Source: Catenulispora sp. MAP5-51 | Lineage (GTDB): Bacteria > Actinomycetota > Actinomycetes > Streptomycetales > Catenulisporaceae | Direction of reading: 5' to 3' | Assembly (NCBI RefSeq): GCF_041261205.1 | Contig: NZ_JBGCCH010000006.1 | Location: 124,001-188,000, forward strand | Length of the DNA: 64,000 bases | In this document: positions 17,058 to 25,591 of the stretch, piece by piece | Layout: each line of letters begins with the position of its first letter | Numbering within the stretch: position 1 is the stretch's first letter | Program-made: the position numbers and the translations under genes | Notes under the pieces: model-generated | The model's input: only the letters and a program-made list of their open reading frames with translations | Databases searched by the model: none | What the model was told of the DNA's origin: nothing

Positions 17058-17738
17058 CGCATCGCCCTGTTCATCGCCTGCTACAACGACGCGCTCTTCC
17101 CCGACACCGGCAAGGCCGTCACGGCCGTGCTGGAGCGGCTCGGGCACACCGTCGAGTTCCCGATGGCGCAGACCTGCTGCGGCCAGATGCACTACAACAC
17201 CGGCTATCGGCGCGAGGCGGATTCGCTGGTCGGGGCGTTCAATGACGCCTTCCGCGGCTACGACGCCATCGTCACGCCTTCCGGCTCCTGCGGCGGCCAC
17301 GTCCGGCACCACCACAAGACCGAGACCGCGCCGAACGTGTACGAGTTCTCGGAGTTCTTGGTGGACGTCCTGGGGGTGACCGACGTCGGCGCCTACTACC
17401 CGCACCGCGTCACCTACCACCCGACGTGCCACAGCCTGCGGATGCTGCGGGTCGGCGACAAGCCGCTGCGGTTGCTGCGCGCGGTCGAGGGCATCGAGCT
17501 GGTGGAGCTGCCGGAGGCGGAGTCGTGCTGCGGCTTCGGCGGGACGTTCGCGATGAAGAACTCTGAGACCTCGGTGGCGATGTTGCAGGACAAGATGGGC
17601 AACGTGCGCAAGACCGGCGCGCAGACGCTGTGCGCCTCCGACAACTCCTGCCTGATGCACATCGGCGGCGGTCTGGGACGGATCAAGTCGGGTGTCAGGA
17701 CCCTGCATCTGGCCGAGATCCTGGCGGCGACGCGATGA
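17055..17738 (+). CDS. lutA: L-lactate utilisation protein LutA (CCG-domain Fe-S protein)
   Basis: A 227-residue protein with two cysteine-rich CCG domains: 'QTCCGQMHYNTGY' near residue 42 and 'ESCCGFGGTFA' near 157, the pattern of LutA/GlpC-type subunits. With LutB and LutC it forms the iron-sulfur complex that oxidises L-lactate to pyruvate. The start at 17055 matches the conserved 'MRIALFI-C-ND' N-terminus of the family; three earlier in-frame ATGs come from the tandem repeat. It overlaps lutB by four bases. In this context it would consume the lactate released by the fucose pathway. Confidence 0.93.
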   Translation: MRIALFIACYNDALFPDTGKAVTAVLERLGHTVEFPMAQTCCGQMHYNTGYRREADSLVGAFNDAFRGYDAIVTPSGSCGGHVRHHHKTETAPNVYEFSEFLVDVLGVTDVGAYYPHRVTYHPTCHSLRMLRVGDKPLRLLRAVEGIELVELPEAESCCGFGGTFAMKNSETSVAMLQDKMGNVRKTGAQTLCASDNSCLMHIGGGLGRIKSGVRTLHLAEILAATR

Positions 17739-19192
17739 GCCGGGACGAGGTGAACGTCGTCTGGCTCGGTTCGCCCACGTTCCCCAAGGCGGCGCACGAC
17801 GCGCTCCAGGACGACCAGCTGCGCCGCAACCTGAAGCACGCGACGACCACGATCCGTGACAAGCGTCTGCGGGCGGTCGCAGAGCTCGATGACTGGGAGA
17901 CCCTGCGGCTCGCCGGTTCGCAGATCAAGGACCGCGTGATGCGGCACCTGGACACCTATTTGCTCCAGCTGGAGGCCTCGGTCACCGCGGCCGGCGGCGT
18001 CGTGCACTGGGCCGAGGACGCGCGCGAGGCCAACTGGATCGTCACCGAGTTGGTGCGGGCCAAGGGCGCGACCGAGGTCGTGAAGATCAAGTCGATGGCC
18101 ACCCAGGAGATCGGGCTCAACGAGGCCCTGGCGGACGCCGGGATCGAGGCCACCGAGACCGACCTGGCCGAGCTGATCGTGCAGCTGAACCACGACCGGC
18201 CCTCGCACATCCTGGTGCCGGCGATCCACCGCAACCGCACCGAGATCCGCGACATCTTCCTCCGGGAGATGGGCAAGCACGGTGTTCCGGCGCCGGACGA
18301 CCTCACCGACGAGCCGCGCGCGCTGGCCGAGGCGGCGCGCGTGCACCTGCGGGAGAAGTTCCTGCGGGCGAAGGTGGCGATCTCGGGGGCCAACTTCGCG
18401 TGCGCGGACACCGGGACCGTCGGGGTCGTGGAGTCCGAGGGCAACGGCCGGATGTGCCTGACGCTGCCGGAGACGCTGATCACGGTGATGGGGATCGAGA
18501 AGGTCCTGCCATCGTTCGCAGACTTGGAAGTGTTCCTGCAACTGCTGCCGAGATCGTCCACCGCAGAGCGTATGAACCCTTATACGTCGCTGTGGACCGG
18601 CGTCACACCGGGCGACGGCCCGCAGGAGTTCCACCTCATCCTGCTCGACAACGGCCGCACGAAGACGCTGGCCGACACCGCGGGACGGTCCGCACTGCAC
18701 TGCATCCGCTGCTCGGCGTGCTTGAACGTGTGCCCGGTCTACGAGCGGACCGGCGGGCGGTCATACGGTTCGGTGTACCCGGGGCCGATCGGGGCGGTGC
18801 TGACGCCGCAGCTGGTCGGGGTCGGGACGTCGGACCACGCCGATTCGCTGCCGTTCGCCTCGACCCTGTGCGGTGCGTGTTACGACGCCTGCCCGGTGCG
18901 GATCGACATCCCCGAGATGCTGGTGCACCTGCGGGCGAAGGTCGTGGACGCGCACCGGGGCGGGGTGCCGAAGCCGGAGGCGCTGGCGATGAAGGGCGCG
19001 AAGGTGGTGTTCGGGTCGCCGCGCCGACTGGCTGTGGCCGAGCGGCTCGGGGCGATCGGCGGCCGGATCGCGGGCATCGGCGGCGGACGGTGGCTGCCGG
19101 GGCCGGCGAAGAAGTGGACGGGAGCGCGGGACGTGCCGGTTCCGGCGCGGGAGTCGTTCCGGACGTGGTGGCGGAAGGCGGGACGGGGATGA
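17735..19192 (+). CDS. lutB: L-lactate utilisation iron-sulfur protein LutB
   Basis: A 485-residue subunit with an N-terminal LUD domain (about 60-300; 'SGANFACADTGTVGVVESEGN') and a C-terminal ferredoxin-like part carrying two cluster motifs, 'CIRCSACLNVCP' near 330 and 'CGACYDACP' near 385. It transfers electrons from lactate in the LutABC complex. Start ATG overlaps the lutA stop codon and its own stop codon overlaps the lutC start, so the three genes are translationally coupled. The length is normal for the family. Confidence 0.94.
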   Translation: MSRDEVNVVWLGSPTFPKAAHDALQDDQLRRNLKHATTTIRDKRLRAVAELDDWETLRLAGSQIKDRVMRHLDTYLLQLEASVTAAGGVVHWAEDAREANWIVTELVRAKGATEVVKIKSMATQEIGLNEALADAGIEATETDLAELIVQLNHDRPSHILVPAIHRNRTEIRDIFLREMGKHGVPAPDDLTDEPRALAEAARVHLREKFLRAKVAISGANFACADTGTVGVVESEGNGRMCLTLPETLITVMGIEKVLPSFADLEVFLQLLPRSSTAERMNPYTSLWTGVTPGDGPQEFHLILLDNGRTKTLADTAGRSALHCIRCSACLNVCPVYERTGGRSYGSVYPGPIGAVLTPQLVGVGTSDHADSLPFASTLCGACYDACPVRIDIPEMLVHLRAKVVDAHRGGVPKPEALAMKGAKVVFGSPRRLAVAERLGAIGGRIAGIGGGRWLPGPAKKWTGARDVPVPARESFRTWWRKAGRG

Positions 19193-19848
19193 GCGCGGTG
19201 ACACCGGCCGACACGGCCCAGGCGAAAGCGGCGATCCTCGGGCGCATTCGGTCTGCGTTGGGCGATGTCCCGGGCGACGAGCGTAGTGAGGATGTCGAAG
19301 TCACCCGCGACTACGTCGACAGCCATGCGACCGGCGACGTCGTCGATCTGTTCGTGGAGCGCGTCGAGGACTACCGCGCGACGGTGATCCGCACTTCCGA
19401 GGCCGACGCGCCGGCCGAGATCGCGCGCGTTCTCAGTGGGCACGGAGTAGGCAATCTCGTTGTCCCGCCTGGCTTTCCGGACGCGTTGTCAGCTCGGTAT
19501 GAAGGCTTGCGCCTGTCCGACGACCCGCCGCGGACCCCCGCGGAGCTGGACGCGTCCGACGGCGTGATCACCCTCGCGGCGCAGGGGATCGCGCTGACCG
19601 GGACCATCGTGCTCGACGCGGGTCCCGGGCAGGGGCGCCGGGCGCTCTCGCTGGTGCCCGACCTGCACGTGTGCGTCGTGCGGAGCTCACAGGTGGCCGC
19701 CGACGTGCCGGTGGCGGTGCGGGCGCTGGTGCCGGGCCGGCCGACCACGTTCATCTCCGGGCCGTCGGCGACCTCCGACATCGAGCTGGACCGGGTGGAG
19801 GGTGTGCACGGGCCGCGGACTCTGGTGGTCGTGTTGATTTCTGGGTGA
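19189..19848 (+). CDS. lutC: L-lactate utilisation protein LutC (LUD domain)
   Basis: A 219-residue LUD-domain protein, the third subunit of the lactate oxidation complex. The C-terminal half is conserved: '[22 protein letters not shown]', '[14 protein letters not shown]' and the terminal '[22 protein letters not shown]' motif. It starts at an ATG overlapping the lutB stop codon and is the last gene of the predicted seven-gene operon from 13114. galE follows after 71 bases with its own ribosome-binding site. Confidence 0.93.
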   Translation: MSAVTPADTAQAKAAILGRIRSALGDVPGDERSEDVEVTRDYVDSHATGDVVDLFVERVEDYRATVIRTSEADAPAEIARVLSGHGVGNLVVPPGFPDALSARYEGLRLSDDPPRTPAELDASDGVITLAAQGIALTGTIVLDAGPGQGRRALSLVPDLHVCVVRSSQVAADVPVAVRALVPGRPTTFISGPSATSDIELDRVEGVHGPRTLVVVLISG

Positions 19849-19919
19849 CTCTGTTTATTTCTGGGAATTCCGCTAGGCTAGGGATCGTCCAACCGGTCTT
19901 AGCGGAGGTCAGAGGAAAC

Positions 19920-20891
19920 ATGCGTTTGCTGGTCATTGGGGGCGCGGGGTACGTCGGGTCGGTCACCTCCGCGGTGCTCGTCGAGGCCGGCCACGACGTG
20001 ACGGTGGTCGACGACCTGTCCACCGGGCACCGGGACGCGGTGCCGGCCGGGGCGGTGTTCCGGCACGCGGACGTGCTGGACCAGCGGCAGCTCGGTGACG
20101 TGCTGCGCGCCGTCACCGAGCAGGGCCCGATCGACGCGATCCTGCACTTCGCGGCGCGCTCGCTGGTCGGGGAGTCGGTGGCCGAGCCGGCCCGGTACTT
20201 CCGGCACAACATCACCACCACCGCGAACCTGCTGGAGGCGATGCGCGACCACGGCATCGGGACGATCGTCTTCTCCTCGACGGCCGCCTGCTACGGCGAG
20301 CCGGAGGCCACGCCGATCACCGAGGACATGCCGACGGTGCCGACGAACCCCTACGGGGCCTCGAAGCTGGCCGCCGACCAGATGCTGACGTTCGCCGCCC
20401 CGGCCTACGGCATCGCGGCGGTGTCGCTGCGGTACTTCAACGTCGCCGGCGCGTACGGCCCGCAGGGCGAGCGGCACGAGGTCGAGACGCACCTGATCCC
20501 GCGGCTGCTGGACGTCGCCGCCGGGAACGCGCCGGAGGCCTCGGTGTTCGGCACCGACTACCCGACGCCGGACGGGACCGCGATCCGCGACTACATCCAC
20601 GTGCGGGACCTGGCCGAGGCGCACCTGCTGGCGCTGACCGCGGCCAAGAAGGGCGAGCACCTGATCTGCAACCTGGGCACCGGGACCGGCTTCTCGGTCT
20701 ACGAGGTGCTCGAGGCGGTGCGCAAGGCCACCGGCGCGGAGGTGCCGGCGGCGGAGAAGCCGCGCCGCGCGGGCGACCCGGCGCGGCTGGTGGCCTCCGC
20801 GGAGCGGGCCAAGACGGTGCTGGGCTGGAACCCGGAGCGGACCGAACTGGCCGAGACGGTCGCCGACGCCTGGGCCTTCTATCGCCGTTAG
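19920..20891 (+). CDS. galE: UDP-glucose 4-epimerase
   Basis: A 323-residue extended SDR enzyme interconverting UDP-glucose and UDP-galactose for cell-wall and galactose metabolism. It shows the NAD-binding GGAGYVG at residues 7-13, the catalytic Ser in '[10 protein letters not shown]', 'NPYGASK' with catalytic Tyr and Lys, and 'RYFNVAGA'. ATG at 19920 follows GAGGAAAC. Upstream, TAGGCT (19874-19879) could be a -10 box. The word ATTTCTGGG occurs twice, 20 bases apart (19837 and 19857), just ahead of it. The stop codon lies within the first bases of a 228-bp inverted-repeat element, so the natural C-terminus may have been set by that insertion. Confidence 0.95.
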   Translation: MRLLVIGGAGYVGSVTSAVLVEAGHDVTVVDDLSTGHRDAVPAGAVFRHADVLDQRQLGDVLRAVTEQGPIDAILHFAARSLVGESVAEPARYFRHNITTTANLLEAMRDHGIGTIVFSSTAACYGEPEATPITEDMPTVPTNPYGASKLAADQMLTFAAPAYGIAAVSLRYFNVAGAYGPQGERHEVETHLIPRLLDVAAGNAPEASVFGTDYPTPDGTAIRDYIHVRDLAEAHLLALTAAKKGEHLICNLGTGTGFSVYEVLEAVRKATGAEVPAAEKPRRAGDPARLVASAERAKTVLGWNPERTELAETVADAWAFYRR

Positions 20892-21115
20892 AGGGTGCGC
20901 GGATCGGTGGCCGGTCTGGCGAGGCGGCGGCGCCGCCGCAGCGCACGGAAAACTCGTCGGGAACGAGGCTGGGCGTGCCGGACGACGGCCCTCAGCCCGG
21001 TGTTGGCTGTGGGCAGTCGGCTTGCCGTAAGCGCAGCGCATGGCAAGGCACCGGTGCGGCCAGGCTCGGAGCTCCGGCGATCTTCCGCCCGGCCACCGAT
21101 CCGCGCACCCTCTAA
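20888..21115. repeat. 228-bp element with perfect 27-bp terminal inverted repeats (MITE-like)
   Basis: Bases 20888-20914 (beginning TTAGAGGGTGCGCGG) recur exactly, as the reverse complement, at 21089-21115 (ending CCGCGCACCCTCTAA). All 27 positions match. The 174 bases between are GC-rich with a small hairpin (CTCGT/ACGAG) and no convincing gene. The left end contains the galE stop codon. No exact target duplication is seen, though TCGCC occurs near both outer edges. A non-autonomous transposable element, or a very long-armed terminator or regulatory hairpin, would both fit. It fills the galE to csp gap together with the csp terminator. Confidence 0.75.
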
Positions 21116-21186
21116 GTCGCCCATATCGGCCCTTGGGCGATTTCCGGGGCTGATATCCGCAGATGTTTTTCCACGACAACAAATAA

Positions 21187-21219
21187 GCCGCATTCGGAAG
21201 GGGTTCCTCCGAATGCGGC
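21187..21219 (-). terminator. Rho-independent terminator of the cold-shock gene
   Basis: GCCGCATTCGGA at 21187-21198 pairs perfectly with TCCGAATGCGGC at 21208-21219, a 12-bp stem. On the minus strand it is followed by TTATTTGTTGT, a T-rich tail, 23 bases after the csp stop codon. This is a textbook intrinsic terminator. Confidence 0.85.
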
Positions 21220-21241
21220 TCGTTATTTCCGAGCGGATTGC

Positions 21242-21445
21242 TCAGACCGGGCGGACGTCCTCCGCCTGCGCGCCCTTCGGGCCCTGCGTGACTTCGAACT
21301 CGACGCGCTGGTTCTCCTCCAGCGAGCGGTAGCCGCTCGACTGGATGGCGGAGAAGTGCACGAACACGTCCGGGCCGCCCTCATCCTGCGAGATGAAGCC
21401 GTAGCCCTTCTCGCTGTTGAACCACTTGACTGTCCCCTGAGCCAT
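21242..21445 (-). CDS. Cold-shock protein (CspA family)
   Basis: A 67-residue single cold-shock domain that binds single-stranded RNA and DNA and melts RNA structure. Both RNA-binding motifs are present: RNP1 'KGYGFI' and RNP2 'VFVHF'. The length and the opening '[18 protein letters not shown]' are typical of actinobacterial CspA-type proteins. It has its own strong terminator and a leader of more than 60 bases with a terminator-like hairpin, so it is a single-gene unit probably regulated at the RNA level. Confidence 0.97.
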   Translation of the reverse strand: MAQGTVKWFNSEKGYGFISQDEGGPDVFVHFSAIQSSGYRSLEENQRVEFEVTQGPKGAQAEDVRPV

Positions 21446-21503
21446 CCTGCTCTCATTTCATGCTTGAAGAACCATTGTCGGCCTCGGCGGCTTGAGACGA
21501 GAA

Positions 21504-21534
21504 AAGCCCGGCGGAATGTGTTCCGCTGGGCCTT
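21504..21534 (-). terminator. Terminator-like hairpin upstream of csp (possible attenuator)
   Basis: On the minus strand AAGGCCCAGCGGAA and TTCCGCCGGGCTT form a 13-bp stem with one bulge and one wobble around the loop CACA, followed by TTCTCGTCTC. It lies about 60 bases before the csp start codon with no gene upstream to terminate. It may therefore be an attenuator or thermosensitive structure in the csp leader, or simply block transcription entering from upstream. The remaining part of the 21446-21828 gap shows only scattered promoter-like words. Confidence 0.45.
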
Positions 21535-21828
21535 TAACACCGCGAACCTATGACCTTGGCTGCGAGTGTACGCGATCATTCCGGCCCCGGCGAGGGTGTG
21601 GATCACGCAATAGATCACGATGCAGCTACGACTCGATCACGTAGCGGACGCCATGAAGCGGGTTCTGCTCGCCCACCCGTCTCCCACCACCGCCCGTCGA
21701 GGAGACGCTACGCGCCGCTGTTTTGTTCATAATGCGCACGTCGAACCCCGCCATCCATGCCCCGGGCGCAGGGCGGATGCGTCTACCCTTGACATCAAGA
21801 AAGCTGGCTGTCCAAAGGAGAACCGCCC

Positions 21829-23238
21829 GTGTCCGCGTCGCCCAGTGTGTCCTATTCGATCACCGTCCGTCTGGAGGCTCCCTCCTACGGCAACGCGGTG
21901 AGCGGGATCACCAGGGCGGTGGAGGACGCCGGCGGTGTGGTGACCGGTCTGGACGTCTCCGGCTCGGGCCGGGACCGGCTGCGGGTCGACGTCACCATCG
22001 CCGCCAGCAGCGAGGAGCACTCCCGGGCGATCACCGAGGAGCTGGCCAAGATCGAGGGGGTCGAGGTCGGCAAGGTCTCCGACCGGACCTTCCTGATGCA
22101 CCTCGGCGGCAAGATCGAGATGAGCTCCAAGGTCGCGCTGCGCAACCGCGACGAGCTGTCCATGGCCTACACCCCGGGCGTCGCGCGGGTGTCGCTGGCG
22201 CTGGCCGAGAACCCCGGGGACGCCCGGCGCCTGACCATCAAGCGCAACACCGTGGCCGTGGTCACCGACGGCTCGGCGGTGCTGGGCCTGGGCAACATCG
22301 GGCCGATCGCGGCGCTGCCGGTGATGGAGGGCAAGGCGGCGCTGTTCAAGCAGTTCGCCGGCGTCGACGCCTGGCCGCTGTGCCTGGACACCCAGGACAC
22401 CGAGGAGATCATCAAGGTCGTCAAGGCGATCGCGCCGGGCTTCGCCGGGATCAACCTGGAGGACATCAGCGCGCCGCGGTGCTTCGAGATCGAGCGCCGG
22501 CTGCGCCAGGAGCTGGACATCCCGGTCTTCCACGACGACCAGCACGGCACCGCGATCGTGGTGTTGGCGGCCCTGACCAACGCGCTGAAGGTAGTCGGCA
22601 AGAAGCTCCAGGACGTGCGCATCGTCGGCTCGGGCGCCGGAGCCGCCGGCACCGCGATCCTGAAGCTGCTGATCGCCGCCGGGGCCACCGACATCACCGT
22701 GGCCGACTACCACGGCGTGGTGCACGCCGGCCGCGCCGACACCCACGGCGACGGCGACGGCGACCTGCGCTGGGTCGCCGAGCACACCAACCCCGGCAAC
22801 CTCACCGGCACCCTGAAGGAGGCGCTGGCCGGCGCCGACGTCTTCATCGGCGTCTCCGCCCCGCGCATCCTGACCGGCGACGACATCGCCACCATGGCCC
22901 CCGGCGCGATCGTGTTCGCGCTGGCCAACCCCGAGCCCGAGGTGGACCCGGACGACGCGCTGGCGCACGCCGCGGTGGTGGCCACCGGCCGCAGCGACTA
23001 CCCGAACCAGATCAACAACGTGCTGGCCTTCCCCGGTGTCTTCCGCGGCCTGATCGACGCGCAGTCGAACAACGTCACGCCCGAGGTGCTGGTGGCCGCC
23101 GCGCGCGCGATCGCCTCGACAGTGCCCGACAGCGACCTGAACCCCAGCTACATCGTGCCGAGCGTGTTCCACAAGGACCTGGCCAAGACGGTGGCCGAGG
23201 CCGTGGTCGCGGCGGTGAAGGGCGACCCGGCGGAGTAG
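21829..23238 (+). CDS. NAD(P)-dependent malic enzyme with N-terminal ACT domain
   Basis: A 469-residue enzyme decarboxylating malate to pyruvate. Residues about 10-85 form an ACT-like regulatory domain, common in actinobacterial malic enzymes. The malic N-terminal domain follows ('[16 protein letters not shown]', '[18 protein letters not shown]', '[11 protein letters not shown]' with metal ligands) and then the nucleotide-binding domain ('[13 protein letters not shown]'). GTG at 21829 has the strong ribosome-binding site AAAGGAG (21814-21820). The gene appears monocistronic; it could share in the pyruvate balance set by the lactate pathway but there is no direct link. Confidence 0.94.
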   Translation: MSASPSVSYSITVRLEAPSYGNAVSGITRAVEDAGGVVTGLDVSGSGRDRLRVDVTIAASSEEHSRAITEELAKIEGVEVGKVSDRTFLMHLGGKIEMSSKVALRNRDELSMAYTPGVARVSLALAENPGDARRLTIKRNTVAVVTDGSAVLGLGNIGPIAALPVMEGKAALFKQFAGVDAWPLCLDTQDTEEIIKVVKAIAPGFAGINLEDISAPRCFEIERRLRQELDIPVFHDDQHGTAIVVLAALTNALKVVGKKLQDVRIVGSGAGAAGTAILKLLIAAGATDITVADYHGVVHAGRADTHGDGDGDLRWVAEHTNPGNLTGTLKEALAGADVFIGVSAPRILTGDDIATMAPGAIVFALANPEPEVDPDDALAHAAVVATGRSDYPNQINNVLAFPGVFRGLIDAQSNNVTPEVLVAAARAIASTVPDSDLNPSYIVPSVFHKDLAKTVAEAVVAAVKGDPAE

Positions 23239-23290
23239 AGCGGGCAACGCGCGGCGCGGGTAACGCGGGTAGCGCGAAAACGTGGTCGTG

Positions 23291-23317
23291 GTGCGGACGC
23301 CGGAGTAGCGTCCGCAC
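23291..23317. promoter_or_regulatory. Perfect 10-bp dyad abutting the start of the F420-type gene
   Basis: GTGCGGACGC, seven bases, GCGTCCGCAC: a perfect inverted repeat ending one base before the ATG at 23319. TAGCGT at 23306-23311 inside it is spaced like a -10 box for a leaderless message. The dyad may be a repressor site covering the promoter or a hairpin occluding the start codon. Confidence 0.5.
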
Positions 23318-23318
23318 C

Positions 23319-23819
23319 ATGGGTACTGGGACTACGGGGACCGAACCTGCCGGACGCCATCCGGGGCGCGCTCAGACGCTGCCGATGCAGGGCTTGGTGA
23401 ACGCCTTCACACGCGCGGCCTTGAACACGCCGGGAGTGGCCAAGGGGATCGGCAAGAAGCTGATCCTGCTGTACGTCTTCGGCCGCAAGAGCGGCAAGCG
23501 GTACGCCATCCCGATCGCCTACATGGCCCACGACGGGAAGGTGCTCATCGGCACTCAGTTCGCCTGGAGCCGCAACCTGCGCACCGGCGAGCCGATCCAG
23601 GTCAGGTACAAGGGACGGCTGCGTTCGGCGGACGTCGAGGTGGTCCGGGACGCGGACCGGGTCGCCGCCCTGTACACGCTGTTGTGCAAGGACAACCACG
23701 CCTTCGCGAAGTTCCACAACATCGGCTTCGACGCCGAGGGCGAGCCGGACCCCGCGGCCGTGCGGGAGGCGGTGCGGCTGGGGGCGCGGGCGATTCTGCT
23801 GACGCCGCAGGCGGGGTGA
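23319..23819 (+). CDS. Deazaflavin (F420)-dependent nitroreductase-family protein
   Basis: A 166-residue protein of the Ddn/F420H2-dependent oxidoreductase family (PF04075 type). After a 25-residue polar lead it shows 'ILLYVFGRKSGKRYAIPIAYMAHDGKVLIGTQ', the split-barrel F420-binding pattern, and 'RNLRTGEPIQVRYKG'. Such proteins reduce quinones or nitro compounds with F420H2. It starts directly after a perfect dyad and converges on murA. The substrate is unknown. A second family member lies at 38373. Confidence 0.88.
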   Translation: MGTGTTGTEPAGRHPGRAQTLPMQGLVNAFTRAALNTPGVAKGIGKKLILLYVFGRKSGKRYAIPIAYMAHDGKVLIGTQFAWSRNLRTGEPIQVRYKGRLRSADVEVVRDADRVAALYTLLCKDNHAFAKFHNIGFDAEGEPDPAAVREAVRLGARAILLTPQAG

Positions 23820-23853
23820 GGCGCCGCTCCCACTGGTGAGTACGGCCGGCCTC

Positions 23854-23913
23854 AGCCCCGAGTACGTCAGCCCCGATTACGTCAAGCCCGAGTACGTCAA
23901 GCCCGAGTACCGC
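23854..23913. repeat. 15-bp tandem repeat between convergent genes
   Basis: Four 15-base units of the form AGCCCCGAGTACGTC or AAGCCCGAGTACGTC (23854, 23869, 23884, 23899) between the end of the F420-type gene and the end of murA. In the plus frame they would read Ser/Lys-Pro-Glu-Tyr-Val repeats, but the rest of that frame is antisense to murA, so a protein is unlikely. The unit carries no self-complementary hairpin. Confidence 0.8.
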
Positions 23914-23919
23914 CGGACG

Positions 23920-25272
23920 TCAGCCCGGGATCCCCAATTCCACGTCCGCGCCCAGCGCCGAGAGCTTCGCCTCGAAGTCCTCGTAGCCGCGGCGGATCAG
24001 GCTGATGCCGTGCACCGTGGAGGTGCCCTGCGCCGCGAGCGCCGCGATCAGGTAGCTGAAGCCGGCGCGCAGGTCGGGGATGGTCAGTTCGGCGCCGTGC
24101 AGCTTGGTGGGGCCGGAGATGACCGCGGAGTGCATGAAGTTGCGCTGGCCGAAGCGGCAGGCGCTGCCGCCCAGGCACTCGCGGTAGAGCTGGATCTGCG
24201 CGCCCATGCGGTTCAGCGCCTCGGTGAAGCCCAGGCGCTGCTCGTAGACCGTCTCGTGGATGATCGACAGGCCGTGGGCCTGGGTCAGCGCCACCACCAG
24301 CGGCTGCTGCCAGTCGGTGGACAGGCCCGGGTGCACGTCCGTCTCCAGCGCCAGGGCGCGCATCTGGCCGCCGGAGTGCCAGAAGCGGATCGAGGGGGTG
24401 CCGCGGGTGTCGTCGACCTCGAAGTCTCCCCCTATGCGGCGGAAGACGTTCAGGAACGTCATCATCTCGCCCTGGGTGGCGCCGATGACGCGGATGTCGC
24501 CGCCGGTGGCCAGGGCCGCGCAGGCCCACGAGGCGGTCTCCAGGCGGTCCGGGATCGCGCGGTGGGTGAAGCCGTCGAGGCGGTCCACGCCGATGATGCG
24601 GACGACCCGGTCGTTGTGGACGGAGATTATGGCGCCCATCTTCTGCAGCACCGCGATCAGGTCCACGATCTCCGGCTCGGTGGCCGCGTTGGAGAGTTCT
24701 GTCACACCCTCGGCCAGCACCGCGGTCAGCAGCACCTGCTCGGTGGCGCCGACGCTGGGGTAGGGCAGCCGGATGTGGGTGCCGCGCAGCCGCTCGGGCG
24801 CGGTGAGGAGCAGGCCCTCGGGGCGCTTCTCGACCACCGCGCCGAAGGCGCGCAGCGCGTCCAGGTGGAAGTCGATCGGCCGGTCGCCGATCTTGCAGCC
24901 GCCCAGGTCCGGGATGAAGGCGCGGCCCAGGCGGTGCAGCAGCGGACCGCAGAACAGCACCGGGATGCGGCTGGTGCCGGCGTGCGCCTCGACGGCCGTG
25001 TCGCTGGCGGCCTCCACCGAGGCCGGGTCCAGGACCAGCGTGTCGGGGTCCTCGCCCTGGGTGACCGAGACGCCGTGCGCCTCCAGCAGCCCGGTGACGA
25101 TCCGGACGTCGGAGATCTGCGGGACGTTGTGCAGCACCGACGTGCCGTGTCCGAGCAGCGCGGCCACCATCGCTTTGGGGACCAGGTTTTTGGCGCCGCG
25201 GACCCGGACCTCACCGGACAGGGCGGCGCCGCCGTGCACTGTCAGGACGTCGGAGGCGGTGCTCTGGGCCAT
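23920..25272 (-). CDS. murA: UDP-N-acetylglucosamine 1-carboxyvinyltransferase
   Basis: A 450-residue enzyme that transfers enolpyruvate to UDP-GlcNAc, the first committed step of peptidoglycan synthesis in the cytoplasm. It has Lys28 and Asn29 in 'RGAKNLVPKAM' and the fosfomycin-target Cys126 in 'GGCKIGDRPIDFH'. Length and repeats of the inside-out alpha/beta barrel are normal. Catalytic Cys is retained, so fosfomycin sensitivity is expected rather than the Cys-to-Asp resistance seen in mycobacteria. It is monocistronic, with 319 bases before the next plus-strand gene. Confidence 0.96.
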   Translation of the reverse strand: MAQSTASDVLTVHGGAALSGEVRVRGAKNLVPKAMVAALLGHGTSVLHNVPQISDVRIVTGLLEAHGVSVTQGEDPDTLVLDPASVEAASDTAVEAHAGTSRIPVLFCGPLLHRLGRAFIPDLGGCKIGDRPIDFHLDALRAFGAVVEKRPEGLLLTAPERLRGTHIRLPYPSVGATEQVLLTAVLAEGVTELSNAATEPEIVDLIAVLQKMGAIISVHNDRVVRIIGVDRLDGFTHRAIPDRLETASWACAALATGGDIRVIGATQGEMMTFLNVFRRIGGDFEVDDTRGTPSIRFWHSGGQMRALALETDVHPGLSTDWQQPLVVALTQAHGLSIIHETVYEQRLGFTEALNRMGAQIQLYRECLGGSACRFGQRNFMHSAVISGPTKLHGAELTIPDLRAGFSYLIAALAAQGTSTVHGISLIRRGYEDFEAKLSALGADVELGIPG

Positions 25273-25415
25273 GGTTCTCCATCAATGTGTGCGTCGGACC
25301 GCGATCCGGTGGGGCTCCGGGCGGGACGATCAGTCAGTGGCGCTTGCGCCTCCACGCGGGGCGGTGGCCGGGCGACGGGTGGGGGGCCGGTCCAGGGTAC
25401 TCGAACAATGGGCGC

Positions 25416-25511
25416 ATGCGGCCGAAGCTGGCGAAGATCGCACTTGGTGCGGGCGTGGTCCGCACCCGAAACCCGTGCCGCTTCAACGGGCTGTGCCGGT
25501 TCGAACGCTGA
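25416..25511 (+). CDS. Candidate 31-residue small protein
   Basis: A short open frame beginning ATG CGG CCG AAG and ending 'NPCRFNGLCRFER', with about 84 percent G or C at third codon positions, as in real genes here. AACAAT (25404-25409) lies six bases before the ATG, the spacing seen at other apparently leaderless genes in this window. It lies in the 319-base gap between murA and the YqgE gene, which holds nothing else recognisable. The peptide is basic with two cysteines. Family unrecognised; may be chance. Confidence 0.35.
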   Translation: MRPKLAKIALGAGVVRTRNPCRFNGLCRFER

Positions 25512-25591
25512 GGGTCGCCGACGGGTGGCGGACGCGCGGGCCTTGGGGCAAAAGGCGCCAGCGGGGGTCCGGGTGCGGGATCATGTGTGCC

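Noticed and set aside
17685-17700. TCAAGTCGG in lutA as a copy of the palindrome core
   Set aside because: A single short match within coding sequence without the paired arm; chance.
21786-21828. TTGACA at 21789 as the malic enzyme promoter
   Set aside because: No acceptable -10 box lies 16-19 bases downstream, so the promoter could not be placed.
25490-25520. tRNA-like GGTTCGAAC word
   Set aside because: The flanking bases do not form a T-arm or acceptor stem; it lies inside a small open frame.
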